A stretch of DNA of 64,000 bases. Source: Linanthus parryae (taxonomy: Eukaryota > Streptophyta > Magnoliopsida > Ericales > Polemoniaceae). Positions within the stretch are counted from its first letter, which is position 1. The number at the start of each line of letters is the position of its first letter. A program made the position numbers and the translations under genes. The notes beneath the pieces were generated by a model. That model did no database searches, was not told the DNA's origin, and saw nothing but the letters and a program-made list of their open reading frames with translations. This document shows positions 46,449-57,325 of the stretch, piece after piece. The stretch covers positions 35,936,775 to 36,000,774 of the forward strand of contig JALGPY010000009.1 of NCBI GenBank assembly GCA_023055425.1, given 5' to 3'.

Positions 46449-48041
46449 TGATAACTCTCTTTTAGGAGTTATTATTATACTTTCTTAGTACTTGTAATAG
46501 GCTTATTTTACATGATTTAGATGTTATATTTGCACAAATATGTGAATTTGACTATTTATAAGCCTAAGAGTGAAAAGTTGTGTTTCTAGCTTATTTGTGC
46601 ATGTTTTCTCTCATATTTGCTATGATAATTGCACAGGTTGTTTAGTGTTGTGTATCTCAGGTAAAATAGGTGCAATGGAGCTTATGAGATGCTTGGATAT
46701 GCTTGGAATGGAGCTAGATGAAGAGGAGAAAAGGAGACGCAAAAACGTAGCAAAGTTGGAAAAGTCACTCCTGACCAGCCTGCACTCTTTTCGATGCCCA
46801 GGAAAATCTACAAGGAATTTTGAAGCAAGGCTTGCGGCATTGGAAAGTAGACATCCGTAGCTTTCCAACGCTATATGGTAGGTCCGAAGACGAGTCCGTA
46901 TGAGGGAGAAACAGCCCGCGCAAAATCAGAAAAGAATTCTGCCCGGGAATTACAAAGTAGAGGGGCTGAAGTGCAATTTCGGCATATTTTCATTAAAAAA
47001 ACGTGCCCAGCTGGTAGAAAACGGGGAGAACGACCTAATAGAGGGATATTCACGCATCTTTGAAGTCTTTGGAGCTAGGGAAGAAGGGAGAACAAGCTTG
47101 GAGCAAGAATCATCAACTACATTGAAGATTTTAGCGTTTGATCTTTGTTTCTTCATCTTTTCTTCATGAACTTCGTTATTTTGGATATGTTGAACCATAT
47201 TATGTCTAGCTAAACACTTTAAGCTAGGTGATTGATGAGAAACTAGGGTTTGTTGGATGATTTTCCGGATTTTGGACATGATACATGCGTTTGCTTAAAG
47301 TTTATGAATGTTCTAGTTATCCTACATATTCTTGAACTTCATTCTTAGTATTCTTGGCTTGATCACCCTTAGGATACTAGTCGTTGAGATTGTTGCACGA
47401 AAGTGAACTTTTTGATACATGTTAAAGAATATTGTAGGTAATCTTGTAGTTTCTTGAGACGGAGAGGAGATAGAAACTTGATTAATCGTGTGAGGGTAGT
47501 TTCAATTGATTTTTGTTAGAACTTAGTGAATTCGGTGGACCGATAGGACCCGGTGAACAAGTCTAGGAAATCAATTATATTGTAGTGATAGACGGAGGTG
47601 GACCGAGAGGACCCGAAATCTATTACTTACACAAATTCACGTGAGATCGAGAGAAGATCGTGATGAGCATTACCCGATATAACTAGAATGTGAGTGGAGT
47701 GTTTCATGCATAATTCCGGAAATCATTAACAACCCTAGGGACCATCAATTGCCTAGTTCTTTCTCATTAATTGAAATCAAATCACTATTTATTTTTGTTA
47801 AAAATTGAAAACCCTAAAGAAAATAGTTAGTTACTTGTTATTTAATTTACGTCGCTTGTTCGTGGGCGACAACGTTACAAAATCACACACCATTTTTACT
47901 TGTTACTTAGATATCGTAGAGTTAATTTCTAGTTAGCTAGTAATCGTAATTTTCCCTTGGGTTCGATATTCGGGGTCGTAAAATACTCCACATACTACTT
48001 GACCGTATACTTGCCTTTAAGCGTGTAAAGAATTCGCGTCA
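46449..48041 (+). repeat. 5' LTR of element C
   Basis: 1593 bp, TGATAACTCTCTTTTAGGAG.. to ..AATTCGCGTCA. It begins with an inverted repeat ATAACTCTCTTTTAGGAGTTAT able to form a terminal hairpin (stem TAACTC-like). A 96-codon frame (46570-46860) is present in both LTRs but shows no recognisable family. Confidence 0.92.
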
Positions 48042-48047
48042 AGTTTT

Positions 48048-48065
48048 TGGCGCCGTTGCCGGGGA
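48048..48065 (+). promoter_or_regulatory. Primer-binding site of element C
   Basis: TGGCGCCGTTGCCGGGGA, 6 bp after the LTR end; the complement fits the 3' end of plant tRNA-Asp, as in Athila elements. Confidence 0.85.
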
Positions 48066-48181
48066 CTTTAACGGTTTATTAGTTTAGTAGAAATTGATTT
48101 AGGATATCTCTTTTACTTTTTGTTTAATTAGCTACTTGTTTTCTCACTTGTATTTGAGTATGCTTTTCAGGTCATCAGTGT

Positions 48182-50605
48182 ATGCCCAGGATCCCTAGAG
48201 AACTTGTGCCCCCACTTGAAGACCCAGAGCAGTTATTCAGAGATCAGAGGAGAAGACAGAAACAGAGCACTATGGGTGATCAATTGACCAACGCGCAGCT
48301 CAATGAGAAAATGGAAGAGTTGGCGAAACTGTTGAATGCTCGCAATGCCCAGACACCGTACAACAAGTCTGGGCAGGCTTTTGTGGAGAAATTCCAAACG
48401 TCCACGTATGGACACAATCCGGCAATTGTAGTGCCAGACATACAGGCTGAGCATTTTGATCTCAAGCCAGCTACGATCCAGACAGTCACCAATCAGTTCC
48501 AGTTTTATGGGAACAAGGATGAGGATCCCAACGATTTCATTGGGAAGTTCAATGCTTATATCAAGACTGTGAAGTATAAGAACGTGACTCCAGAGGCATT
48601 GAAACTTATTCTATTTCCCTATTGTTTGAAAGGTGCAGCTGAGAAGTGGCTTGAGTCGAGAGCTCCGGATTCAATCACTACATGGGCTCAATGTGTGGAT
48701 GAATTCATGGCAAAGTTTTACCCAGTTCAGCGGGTGATTCAGTTACAAGGTGATATCCTTGGCTTTCAGCAGCAGGCCCATGAGACCGTGGTAGAGGCGT
48801 GGGATAGATTTATGCATTTGATCAGGAAGTGCCCAAATCACGATTTCGGGGACTACAAAATTTTGCAGGTCTTCTACCATGGCTTAGAACGCCATAACCA
48901 GGAGCTGGTTAACAGAGAAGCTGGAGGCAATTTTCTATACTCTGTTGACAAGGAAGGAGCCTATGCGCTCATGAAGCAGCTCGCTAAGCAGGACTCACAA
49001 CTCTATGATTCCAGGAGATTATCGGCATTGCCTGAGCCTAGAGATGATGAATGGAAGACTGGGATCAGCAAGATGGTGTCAGATTTAGCCAAGCATGTGT
49101 ATCGGGATCATAAGCCAGTTGCAAGAGTAGAGGAGCAGGAATTTGATTCAGCCTTGGCCCAGATTGCAAGTGAAGATGTGAACTTTGTGGGGGCACAAGG
49201 ACAGCGGCAGAATTGGAACCAAGGGAACTACAGACCAGGCACAAGAGATCATCCAGGTTTCAGGTATGGGGATCAGTCTGGAGCTATATACGCACCTGGG
49301 TTTCAGCACATGCCACAAGCACCAGTGTCGCAGGCTCCACCACCGGCTGTTGTAGCGCCAAACCCAGAGATTTCTGTACTCACTAAGGCGTTGACACAGC
49401 TGAGTAACAACATGAACGATATGACGACGACGGTCAATGCTATGTCTTCTGATTTGCAGGCTACGAAGACTTCTCTCCGTGCACTAGAGGTTCAAGTTGG
49501 GCAAATTGCAACGCAATTATCTACTAGAGCACCTGGTTCTCTACCGTCTGACACAGAGAATGTGCGTCAGGTAAATGCCATTACCACTCGCAGCGGGGTT
49601 TCGTTGACTGATCCACCATACCCGAGCCATGCAAGAGCTGAAGCGTCAAAAGCTAAGGAGCATGAGGTCTTCGATTCTGAGAAGACACCTGTCATGGTCC
49701 CCCAATCAAAGGGCATGACTCCACATGATGATGAAAAGTCGAATGAGGTATTACCACCGCCCTCTTCTTCTAAAGATGTACCTTTTCCATTAAAAACTAG
49801 AAAGAAGAAGGATGACTCTGAGGAGTACAGGAGATTTCTCAATATTTTCTCCAAACTGCACATAAACATTCCGTTGATTGAGGCGCTGCAGAAAATGCCT
49901 AAGTATGCGCGGTTTATCAAGGATGCAATCTATGGGAGAAAATCTATGGATAACTTTCAGACAGTGAAACTGAATGAGCAGGTGAGTTCATGTGTCTTGC
50001 ATGGGCTACCAAAGAAGAAGAAAGATCCAGGTAGTTTTTTGATTGAGGCTACACTTGGTGGGGCATATACAGGCAGGGCTCTATGTGATTTGGGGGCGAG
50101 TGTCAACCTGATGCCGCTTTCAGTATTTAAAAAGCTAGGTGTGGGGGAGCCTAGTAAAACCTGGATCAATCTGCAGTTCGCAGATAAGTCGTCCAAGAAG
50201 GCCATTGGGGTGGTAGAAGACTTACTTGTGAGGGTTGGTAGTTTGATCATGCCAGCTGATTTTGTGATCCTTGACATGCCAGTTGGTGACGTTCCGATCA
50301 TTCTTGGTAGGCCCTTTCTGGCTACTGGTCGGACTTTAATTGATGTGGAGAATGGAGAGTTGATCATGAGGGTCAACGATACTGTTGAGACCTTTCAGGT
50401 TTTCAAACCGACTCCTCAGTACACTTATGAGGTGAAGCCAGACTTGCCATTTCCTGTGAAAGTTGTGCTTGGAATTTCAGAGCTGACACAAGGAGATCCG
50501 CCAGATCCTAAGGGTAAAGAATCGAGTGTGCAGGCGCACGAGGTAGTCATGAATATCCAGCGCCAGAAGTTGGATGCGACACGACCTGCCAAACCACCTT
50601 TCTGA
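48182..50605 (+). CDS. Gag-protease polyprotein of element C
   Basis: 807 codons, uninterrupted. The capsid-like Retrotrans_gag domain is at about residues 110-230 (DPNDFIGKFNAYIKT, WLESRAPDSITTW, FYPVQRVIQLQGDILGF). The Athila-type YRPGTRDHPGFRYGDQ stretch is at ~350-365, with no CCHC knuckle. A helical stretch at ~395-445 precedes ITTRSGVSLTDPPYPSHARA. The aspartic protease has RALCDLGASVNLMPL (Asp636) and IILGRPFLAT (~705). It ends 100 codons later without RT. Start taken at the first ATG after the PBS; Met31 (MGDQLTNAQ..) aligns with the starts used in A and B and may be the real one. Encodes the structural proteins and maturation protease only. Confidence 0.92.
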   Translation: MPRIPRELVPPLEDPEQLFRDQRRRQKQSTMGDQLTNAQLNEKMEELAKLLNARNAQTPYNKSGQAFVEKFQTSTYGHNPAIVVPDIQAEHFDLKPATIQTVTNQFQFYGNKDEDPNDFIGKFNAYIKTVKYKNVTPEALKLILFPYCLKGAAEKWLESRAPDSITTWAQCVDEFMAKFYPVQRVIQLQGDILGFQQQAHETVVEAWDRFMHLIRKCPNHDFGDYKILQVFYHGLERHNQELVNREAGGNFLYSVDKEGAYALMKQLAKQDSQLYDSRRLSALPEPRDDEWKTGISKMVSDLAKHVYRDHKPVARVEEQEFDSALAQIASEDVNFVGAQGQRQNWNQGNYRPGTRDHPGFRYGDQSGAIYAPGFQHMPQAPVSQAPPPAVVAPNPEISVLTKALTQLSNNMNDMTTTVNAMSSDLQATKTSLRALEVQVGQIATQLSTRAPGSLPSDTENVRQVNAITTRSGVSLTDPPYPSHARAEASKAKEHEVFDSEKTPVMVPQSKGMTPHDDEKSNEVLPPPSSSKDVPFPLKTRKKKDDSEEYRRFLNIFSKLHINIPLIEALQKMPKYARFIKDAIYGRKSMDNFQTVKLNEQVSSCVLHGLPKKKKDPGSFLIEATLGGAYTGRALCDLGASVNLMPLSVFKKLGVGEPSKTWINLQFADKSSKKAIGVVEDLLVRVGSLIMPADFVILDMPVGDVPIILGRPFLATGRTLIDVENGELIMRVNDTVETFQVFKPTPQYTYEVKPDLPFPVKVVLGISELTQGDPPDPKGKESSVQAHEVVMNIQRQKLDATRPAKPPF

Positions 50606-50611
50606 GCTTCG

Positions 50612-50675
50612 TGAGGTAACTGGGTCGGGCCGTCGACCGTAAATTACAAGCGCTTGTTGGGAGGCAACCCAACGT
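50612..50675 (+). promoter_or_regulatory. Conserved post-polyprotein block (two hairpins), element C
   Basis: GAGGTAACTGGGTCGGGC, CGTCGACCGTAAATTACAAG, CGCTTGTTGGGAGGCAACCC, beginning 6 bases after the stop codon. It is kept although everything between protease and integrase end has been lost in this element, which argues that the block itself is useful. See 36207-36268. Confidence 0.7.
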
Positions 50676-51082
50676 ACTTTTTTGCTTTAGTTTAGCGAGT
50701 GTGTTTTAAATAATGTCGTGTGTGTTTTTCATACTATATAGTTTATCTGAGAGGTGAGAGAGTGAGGATCTCATGTTTGAAATGAGTCTCTGCAGGTTAC
50801 AAGGTGAAGCGCGATTCAGACTCCCCTTCTTGATGCGCGCATTCTCGTCGGCGCGCATCGGATTCCGAACGCAAAAGAGGAATGTGAAAACGAAAAAGTT
50901 GGTGGATTTCGAGTCAAGAGTCGCATAATAGCATGGATGGAGAATTTCCGCGAGTTTCGGGAACTCGCGAATGAGTTCTACGCGAGTTACGGGAATTAAC
51001 GGTGAAAACGGCACATGAATCGAAGTTCGGGAAGTCAAGGAGCCCAAAAAAAAAAAAAAAAAAAATGCTGTTCCAGCTCCAG

Positions 51083-51203
51083 ACTGGTCGTATGATCAGC
51101 CAACTGGTCATAGGACCACTTTTTACTTAGCCAAAATTTTAAAGATTGAAAAAAGGGGGCTTCTGCTGGTCGCACGACCAGGACAAGTGGTCGTACGACC
51201 ACT
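51083..51203. repeat. Cluster of GGTCGTACGACC palindromes
   Basis: Four related palindromes in two pairs: CTGGTCGTATGATCAG and CTGGTCATAGGACCAC (imperfect), then CTGGTCGCACGACCAG and the perfect 18-bp AGTGGTCGTACGACCACT (51186-51203). Within each pair the two are separated by about 5 bp. They may pair with each other as well as internally. Confidence 0.75.
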
Positions 51204-52631
51204 AAGGGTATTTTGCGCAATTCAGTCTTTAAGAGGGGGTATTTTTGATATTCTGAATAAACTTGAAGAAAAAAAAAAGAAAAACCCAGAGGAAGGCTGT
51301 TCTTCCCTTTCATTCGACGTCAAATTCACAGGCCTTCCCTCTTACTCTCGATTCTGACCAAACTTGCAAAACTCAGTGCAATCGAAAGCCATTCGGTGGG
51401 TTGTCTTCGCAAGCTCAGCGGTCTCAGTGCTCGGTCCTCGTTGATTTGGCGTGGTCAGAATAGGACGAGGCAGAGCACCTGGCAGAGCCGCCGGCGATCG
51501 GATTTTGGCCATAACATCTAACGGCAGTGAAATCTCCGGCCGATTGGAGGGTTATTCTCGCAAGCACAGCGCAATCACGTTTCTGGGCTCTGAGGTTGCG
51601 ATGGTGGTCGACTAGGGCGGCGGTGATTGCTGCCGGTACCGTCCAGACCCAACACGCCAAAATCACCGCGACCTAATGCCGGAACCGTGATCACCGGCGA
51701 CCTCCAACTCTCACTCCGGCGACCCCAGAAACCCCCTCACCCGAACCCTACTGCAACCCGACGCAATCAATCCGACTGTAACTCCGGCGGCTCTCTCTCC
51801 CCGACCACCAAGCCGCCGGTTACAAACCCAGCATCTCCCTTTCTGACTCAACCGAACCCAATTGAAACTCAAACCAGAACCCATTCCGTCCACCTCTCAA
51901 CCATCGCCAAACGTCCTCTCCTCCATTCAATGCGACGGCAAGAATTACCCACAACCCAGCCGCCAAGAGCTTCAATTCGCCATTAATAGAGCACAACCTA
52001 GCAACAGAGAAGAGAACAGAGGCATCGCAGAAGAGGAGAAAAACCCAGAAATCATCGAACCCTTCTCTGCCGTCCAATTCGAAACCCAATCAGCCTTTGA
52101 TTCCGATCAACCCACCATTAAAACCAGCGACTGAGAATCCAGTTGTTACTCGCCCTGCTCACTGTGCAACTGCTGCTGTGGTGGAGGTCTCACGGTGGTT
52201 TTGGGTATGTTACTAAGTCGTAGCAGTGGTGTTTGGTGGTTAATTGGTTATGAAGGTTATAGTGAAAGTGGATTGGTTGTGATCATGGGTCTAGTTTGCA
52301 GGTTGTTGTATTGGTATTGGTAATTGAAGGTTTTTGTTAGGAAGGGTTATTGTAGATGGTTCGGACACAGAACAGAGAAATTGAGGGACTATACCACTTG
52401 TGTGAAAATAGCTTCCTCCTGCTTGACACTAAGCATTGTGTGTGACTTTTGGACAGAGTGTCTAAGAGTTGGAGGAATGAGCTAAACATAGGTCTCCACT
52501 TGTGATAATAGTTTGGCTTGAGGGGCGTTAAGAAAGGACCAAGCAACAAGAGTATTATGCAGGGTACGGAGCAGCTGATAAGGATTAGTTCGAGTTCGAA
52601 ATTGGAAAATGGTGCAAAATCCGACGAATAT

Positions 52632-52807
52632 ATCGACCCCGATGTGCTACTTGCCCACTCGACCGCAAGGGAACTCACATAACGAGTTCGGGGATTCTTC
52701 GTTCTCTTTTCGTCAGCAGCAGCAGGATCAATCGACCCCGGTGTGTTCCGCACACTCGACCTCTAGAGGGAGCTTGCATTGTTCTGGACAATGTTTGCTT
52801 GGGGATT
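52632..52807 (+). other. Paired two-hairpin modules (structured element), element C
   Basis: Copies at 52632-52696 and 52731-52807, 34 nt apart. Same order of motifs as in element A: ATCGACCCCGG, hairpin I (GTGTG-TTCCG-CACAC in copy 2), CTCGACC / CTCGACCTCT, GGGA, hairpin II (AACTC..GAGTT in copy 1; CATTGT..ACAATG in copy 2), GGGGATT. Relative to the first motif the later motifs fall in different codon phases in A and C, so the conservation is not coding. Confidence 0.7.
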
Positions 52808-55272
52808 GTTCTTTCTATCTCAGCCAGCATCTATCGGATTTCGTCCCCGACCTTGTGTCGGTTGTGAGTATTCTTTTCTCTCTCTTTACTTACCGTTTAG
52901 GCACATCGTGCTTGCTCTAGGATTTTATTTTTAGAATTCTAGGGAATTACTTGAGTACTTGCTTAATTTCGGTACACACAACTTGTCACGTGCACATAGT
53001 TCGTTTTAGCTCTAAATGTTTTGAACTACCTTCTCGTACCGTGGCTTTGACCCCGAGTAGAATCACCGCCCACGCGTTTGAATGCCAAGTCCTCTGTTTT
53101 ATCTCTAAATTCTTTGAGGACAACGAAGCGCTCAAGTGTGGGGGGATTTTTAGCTATCTGCTAGCCAGTCAGTGTCTGCATCGCCATGTCTGCATATAGT
53201 TTGTTCGTGTCGTTTTGTGTCTATTTATGTGGTCCGTGTCGTGATATTGTGATAGTATATCATATTGTGTTGTGTTAGTCGTGTATATACTTGTTGAGTT
53301 TGTGTTTAATATTGCACGTTTTCTTATTTGAGTCTACCTACCCTATCGAATGTTTGTGTAGTTTCGTTCGTGTCGGCTTGCATGTAGTGTAGGAATTATA
53401 TGAAAAAAAAATAAAAAAAAAATTAAAAATTAAAAAATCCAAAAAAATAATTAAAAAGAGAAAATTTTGAGAAAAGGGCAATCGAAAGAGGCTAAAGTTT
53501 GATAAATCGGGAGGTGTGAGGATTTTAGGCGTAGAGCATGATTTGCGACCGAGAGTGACGACGTGAGTCCCCCCTAGTAGGTATAGAGGGACTTTCTTTA
53601 CGGGAGTGCCTACCTATTTTTAACACTTAGTGATTTTCAAACTCAAAGTGTGTGCCTATTTTCTTACAAGAGCTGAGCTAGGTGTGAGCTAAACAAGCTG
53701 AATATCCATGTGTACGTCTTAGGTAGTCGCCAACCCGCCTCGTAGTGGCACACGAAACAGCTGTGCGAGGTCGTGTATTAGAGCACTCACTGCTTTTAGA
53801 ACTCACTTTGTAGACCATTAGACGCCCCAATTTGAACCTTGGATTCTTTGCTAGCCTTCGGACCTAGGGTGACGATTCTTGGCCTTCATCAAAAATTGAT
53901 TAGAATCACCACTTTAGTGCGTCACGAGGGGGTTGTGTAGTTGAGGGGGTTAGATGAGGAAGTGATTATACATTTCGTTGAGTTCTACGTCTCGCTTGCA
54001 CTTCATTGATTATCTACGAGGGGATGCGAGGGTGAGTGAGTAGGCTTGCGCACTTCGGTGTGGCGGTGTTTCATGCCACTACATCATGGACACATTTGTG
54101 GAGAGCCGTGAGTGCGTGAATCTAATACGCACGGAATTGGGTTGGGTGAAGTTAATTGGTGGATCGTGCTAGGTACCGGATTTAATTACTTTGGTGTAGG
54201 AGGATCGGTTGGATTAGGCACGAGATACATTCATCTTCGGGACTACTTGAGAGGGGATATGGTTACATTCGAGTGTGGGGGTGTCGACTTTTGACTTCGG
54301 ACATTGAGAGTGAGCTTGCGACGACTCCACTCCCACACATTTACTTCATTGATTTTGCGGCTTGGATTTGACATGGCCTTTGATTGAGTTAGGAGGAGAT
54401 GATATTTCTATGTGATATTCATTCATCGATTTACGTGTTTCCTTCTCCTAGCATATGTGATTGTTATTTGAAGACCACTCGGATATTATTGTTGCATTGT
54501 GATGGTATTTTGAAAAAAAAGAGAGAAAGAAAAAGAAAGAAAAGGAAAAAAAACAGAAAATAAAAAAAGAAAATGAGAGAAAAAGAAAAAGGAGAGATGA
54601 AATAAAGTTTGAGTTGGAATTGAATTAAAACGAGTGGTGGAGCTACTTTGACGACGACGGTTCATGTTTCATGCACGACAAACGACGATGGCCACGGAGA
54701 TCACTGGTGTACCGGGGTTTGAGGGAATTGAGGGCCGGAGGTGGTGAGTTTTGGGTTTTGGTTCCTATCATCGTGGTGAGGGTGTGTGAGATGTGGGTTT
54801 TGATGTGAGAATGTGACGCTTAGGACTTGATTTCGACGAGATTATCTCTATGTCCCTAAGCCTCATCATGTGAAAACCGTTAGCGGATTAGGAGCTCGGA
54901 CCTTGGATGTGGCTTTGCCTAGCGTAGTCTCTTATTTCGTGGCACACGCGAAGAGGTAGCGGACTCTTGTACTTAGTAAAGTTAGGCTTTCTATACTAGC
55001 TAGGGGAGAGTCGTGGTGTCGAGTTTAGTTTCAACTCATGCTTTGTTCCTAGGATTCTCATCACTTCATGATAATCGATTCAAGCCAATGGAGATTGCCC
55101 GATCTCAACCCAAAAAAAAAAGATAAAAAGTGTGTTTTGCGTATATATGTGTTTGTGTAGGATCGAGTCGTAGTTTGCATTTGCATCATATTGTTGCATT
55201 GTCGAGTCTTGTGTCGGTTGTGTCTTGAGTCGGCTAGTAAATAGTGGTTTTACTCGGGACGAGCAAAAGGTA

Positions 55273-55286
55273 AGTGTGGGGGTATT
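55273..55286 (+). promoter_or_regulatory. Polypurine tract of element C
   Basis: AGTGTGGGGGTATT directly before the TGATAA start of the 3' LTR; identical to that of element A. Confidence 0.85.
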
Positions 55287-56879
55287 TGATAACTCTCTTT
55301 TAGGAGTTATTATTATACTTTCTTAGTACTTGTAATAGGCTTATTTTACATGATTTAGATGTTATATTTGCACAAATATGTGAATTTGACTATTTATAAG
55401 CCTAAGAGTGAAAAGTTGTGTTTCTAGCTTATTTGTGCATGTTTTCTCTCATATTTGCTATGATAATTACACATGTTGTTTAGTGTTGTGTATCTCAGGT
55501 AAAATAGGTGCAATGGAGCTTATGAGATGCTTGGATATGCTTGGAATGGAGCTAGATGAAGAGGAGAAAAGGAGACGCAAAAACGAAGCAAAGTTGGAAA
55601 AGTCACTCCTCACCAGCCTGCACTCTTTTCGATGCCCAGGAAAATCTACAAGGAATTTTGAAGCAAGGATTGCGGCATTGGAAAGTAGACATCCGTAGCT
55701 TTCCAACGGTATATGGTAGGCCCGACGACGAGTCCGTATTAGGGAGAAACAGCCCGCGCAAAATCAGAAAAGAATTCTGCCCGGGAATTACAAAGTAGAG
55801 GGGCTGAAGTGCAATTTCGGCATATTTTCATTAAAAAAACGTGCCCAGCTGGTAGAAAACGGGGAGAACGACCTAATAGAGGGATATTCACGCATCTTTG
55901 AAGTCTTTGGAGCTAGGGAAGAAGGGAGAACAAGCTTGGAGCAAGAATCATCAACTACATTGAAGATTTTAGCGTTTGATCTTTGTTTCTTCATCTTTTC
56001 TTCATGAACTTCGTTATTTTGGATATGTTGAACCATATTATGTCTAGCTAAACACTTTAAGCTAGGTGATTGATTAGAAACTAGGGCTTGTTGGATGATT
56101 TTCCGGATTTTGGACATGATACATGCGTTTGCTTAATGTTTATGAATGTTCTAGTTATCCTACATATTCTTGAACTTCATTCTTAGTATTCTTGGCTTGA
56201 TCACCCTTAGGATACTAGTCGTTGAGATTGTTGCACGAAAGTGAACTTTTTGATACATGTTAAAGAATATTGTAGGTAATCTTGTAGTTTCTTGAGACGG
56301 AGAGGAGATAGAAACTTGATTAATCGTGTGAGGGTAGTTTCAATTGATTTTTGTTAGAACTTAGTGAATTCGGTGGACCGATAGGACCCGGTGAACAAGT
56401 CTAGGAAATCAATTAGATTGTAGTGATAGACGGAGGTGGACCGAGAGGACCCGAAATCTATTACTTACACAAATTCACGTGAGATCGAGAGAAGATCGTG
56501 ATGAGCATTACCCGATATAACTAGAATGTGAGTGGAGTGTTTCATGCATAATTCCGGAAATCATTAACAACCCTAGGGACCATCAATTGCCTAGTTCTTT
56601 CTCATTAATTAAAATCAAATCACTATTTATTTTTGTTAAAAATTGAAAACCCTAAAGAAAATAGTTAGTTACTTGTTATTTAATTTACGTCGCTTGTTCG
56701 TGGGCGACAACGTTACAAAATCACACACCATTTTTACTTGTTACTTAGATATCGTAGAGTTAATTTCTAGTTAGCTAGTAATCGTAATTTTCCCTTGGGT
56801 TCGATATTCGGGGTCGTAAAATACTCCACATACTACTTGACCGTATACTTGCGTTTAAGCGCGTAAAGAATTCGCGTCA
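55287..56879 (+). repeat. 3' LTR of element C
   Basis: 1593 bp, the same length as the 5' LTR. Differences seen by eye include GCACAGG/ACACATG (~46633/55471), a cluster of four just after the CTTTCCAACG string, and GTGTAAAG/GCGTAAAG near the end. Followed by ATATC (56880-56884). Confidence 0.92.
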
Positions 56880-57325
56880 ATATCGTATGCACACTGTCCC
56901 TCGAATTCGCCAGGTATGCCATACGCCCAGCGGATTGCGAGGGGCGTCAACCAAATAAACCCCCTACGGCAGTATACCCAGTTCGGGTACAACTCTGTCT
57001 CCTCGAACTCCTGATAGATTAGGTTACAGAAAAATTCCCTAGTGAGCGCGGAACTAGCCCTCTCGGGGAAGTTCGCTAAGGCACAGCCAAAGAGATCGGG
57101 ACGTCTAGCATAATTTCTCATTGCTAACGGCATCCTCTCATCATCTACCTCGAACCTATAATCCGGTGTCAACCCTCTGTCTAAAGTCTCTAGATAGTGC
57201 AGATGGGCCTGGTAACTCACAAACCGGAAACTATCAAAGTTGGTCTCGGTAATCTGCTCATACGGGATGTCGATGGCAAAAGGCAAACGAAAATCAAACG
57301 CCACGGGTCTCTCAAGCCAGTCCAT
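56880..57325 (-). pseudogene. Athila third ORF, N-terminal part
   Basis: Starts at 57325 (MDWLERPVAFDFRLPFAID) and runs open for ~148 codons until the ATATC duplication, where element C interrupts it. ASSALTREFFCNLIYQEFEE and VYCRRGFIWLTPLAIRWAYG match the pattern of the plant retroelement third-ORF family (RExYANL .. VRGK.V.. I..YGLP) also seen in decayed form at 11751-13230. Taking out element C with one ATATC copy leaves codon phase unbroken with 46448, so C is the disrupting event. Membrane segments were not evident here. Confidence 0.7.

Larger units (their letters stand above)
50676..55272 (+). other. Long 3' non-coding region of element C
   Basis: About 4.6 kb without a supported gene. 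Contents: an A-run (51043-51065), four GGTCRTAYGACC-type palindromes (51083-51203), a stretch of overlapping short frames with Pro-rich texture (51600-52130) that has no recognisable family, two hairpin modules (52632-52807), PPT-like tracts (AAGTGTGGGGGG at 53134; GAGTGTGGGGGTG at 54271), an A-rich tract (53400-53460) and a purine-only tract (54513-54600). A GGTAGTCGCCAACCCGCC string (53721-53738) is shared in the same element orientation with A and B. Confidence 0.75.
46449..56879 (+). mobile_element. Element C: GAG-only Athila-type (TR-GAG-like) retrotransposon
   Basis: 10,431 bp: 5' LTR 46449-48041, PBS 48048-48065, gag-protease frame 48182-50605, conserved block 50612-50675, ~4.6 kb non-coding, PPT 55273-55286, 3' LTR 55287-56879, 5-bp duplication ATATC. 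LTRs are the same length and I count about 16 differences by eye (about 1 percent), so the insertion is recent. RT, RNase H and integrase are absent. Inserted opposite in orientation into ORF3 of element B. Confidence 0.92.

Noticed and set aside
51627..52134. Pro-rich overlapping frames of 90-119 codons
   Set aside because: Open in several phases because of base composition (few T-starting stops on this strand); no domain and no conservation with elements A or B seen.
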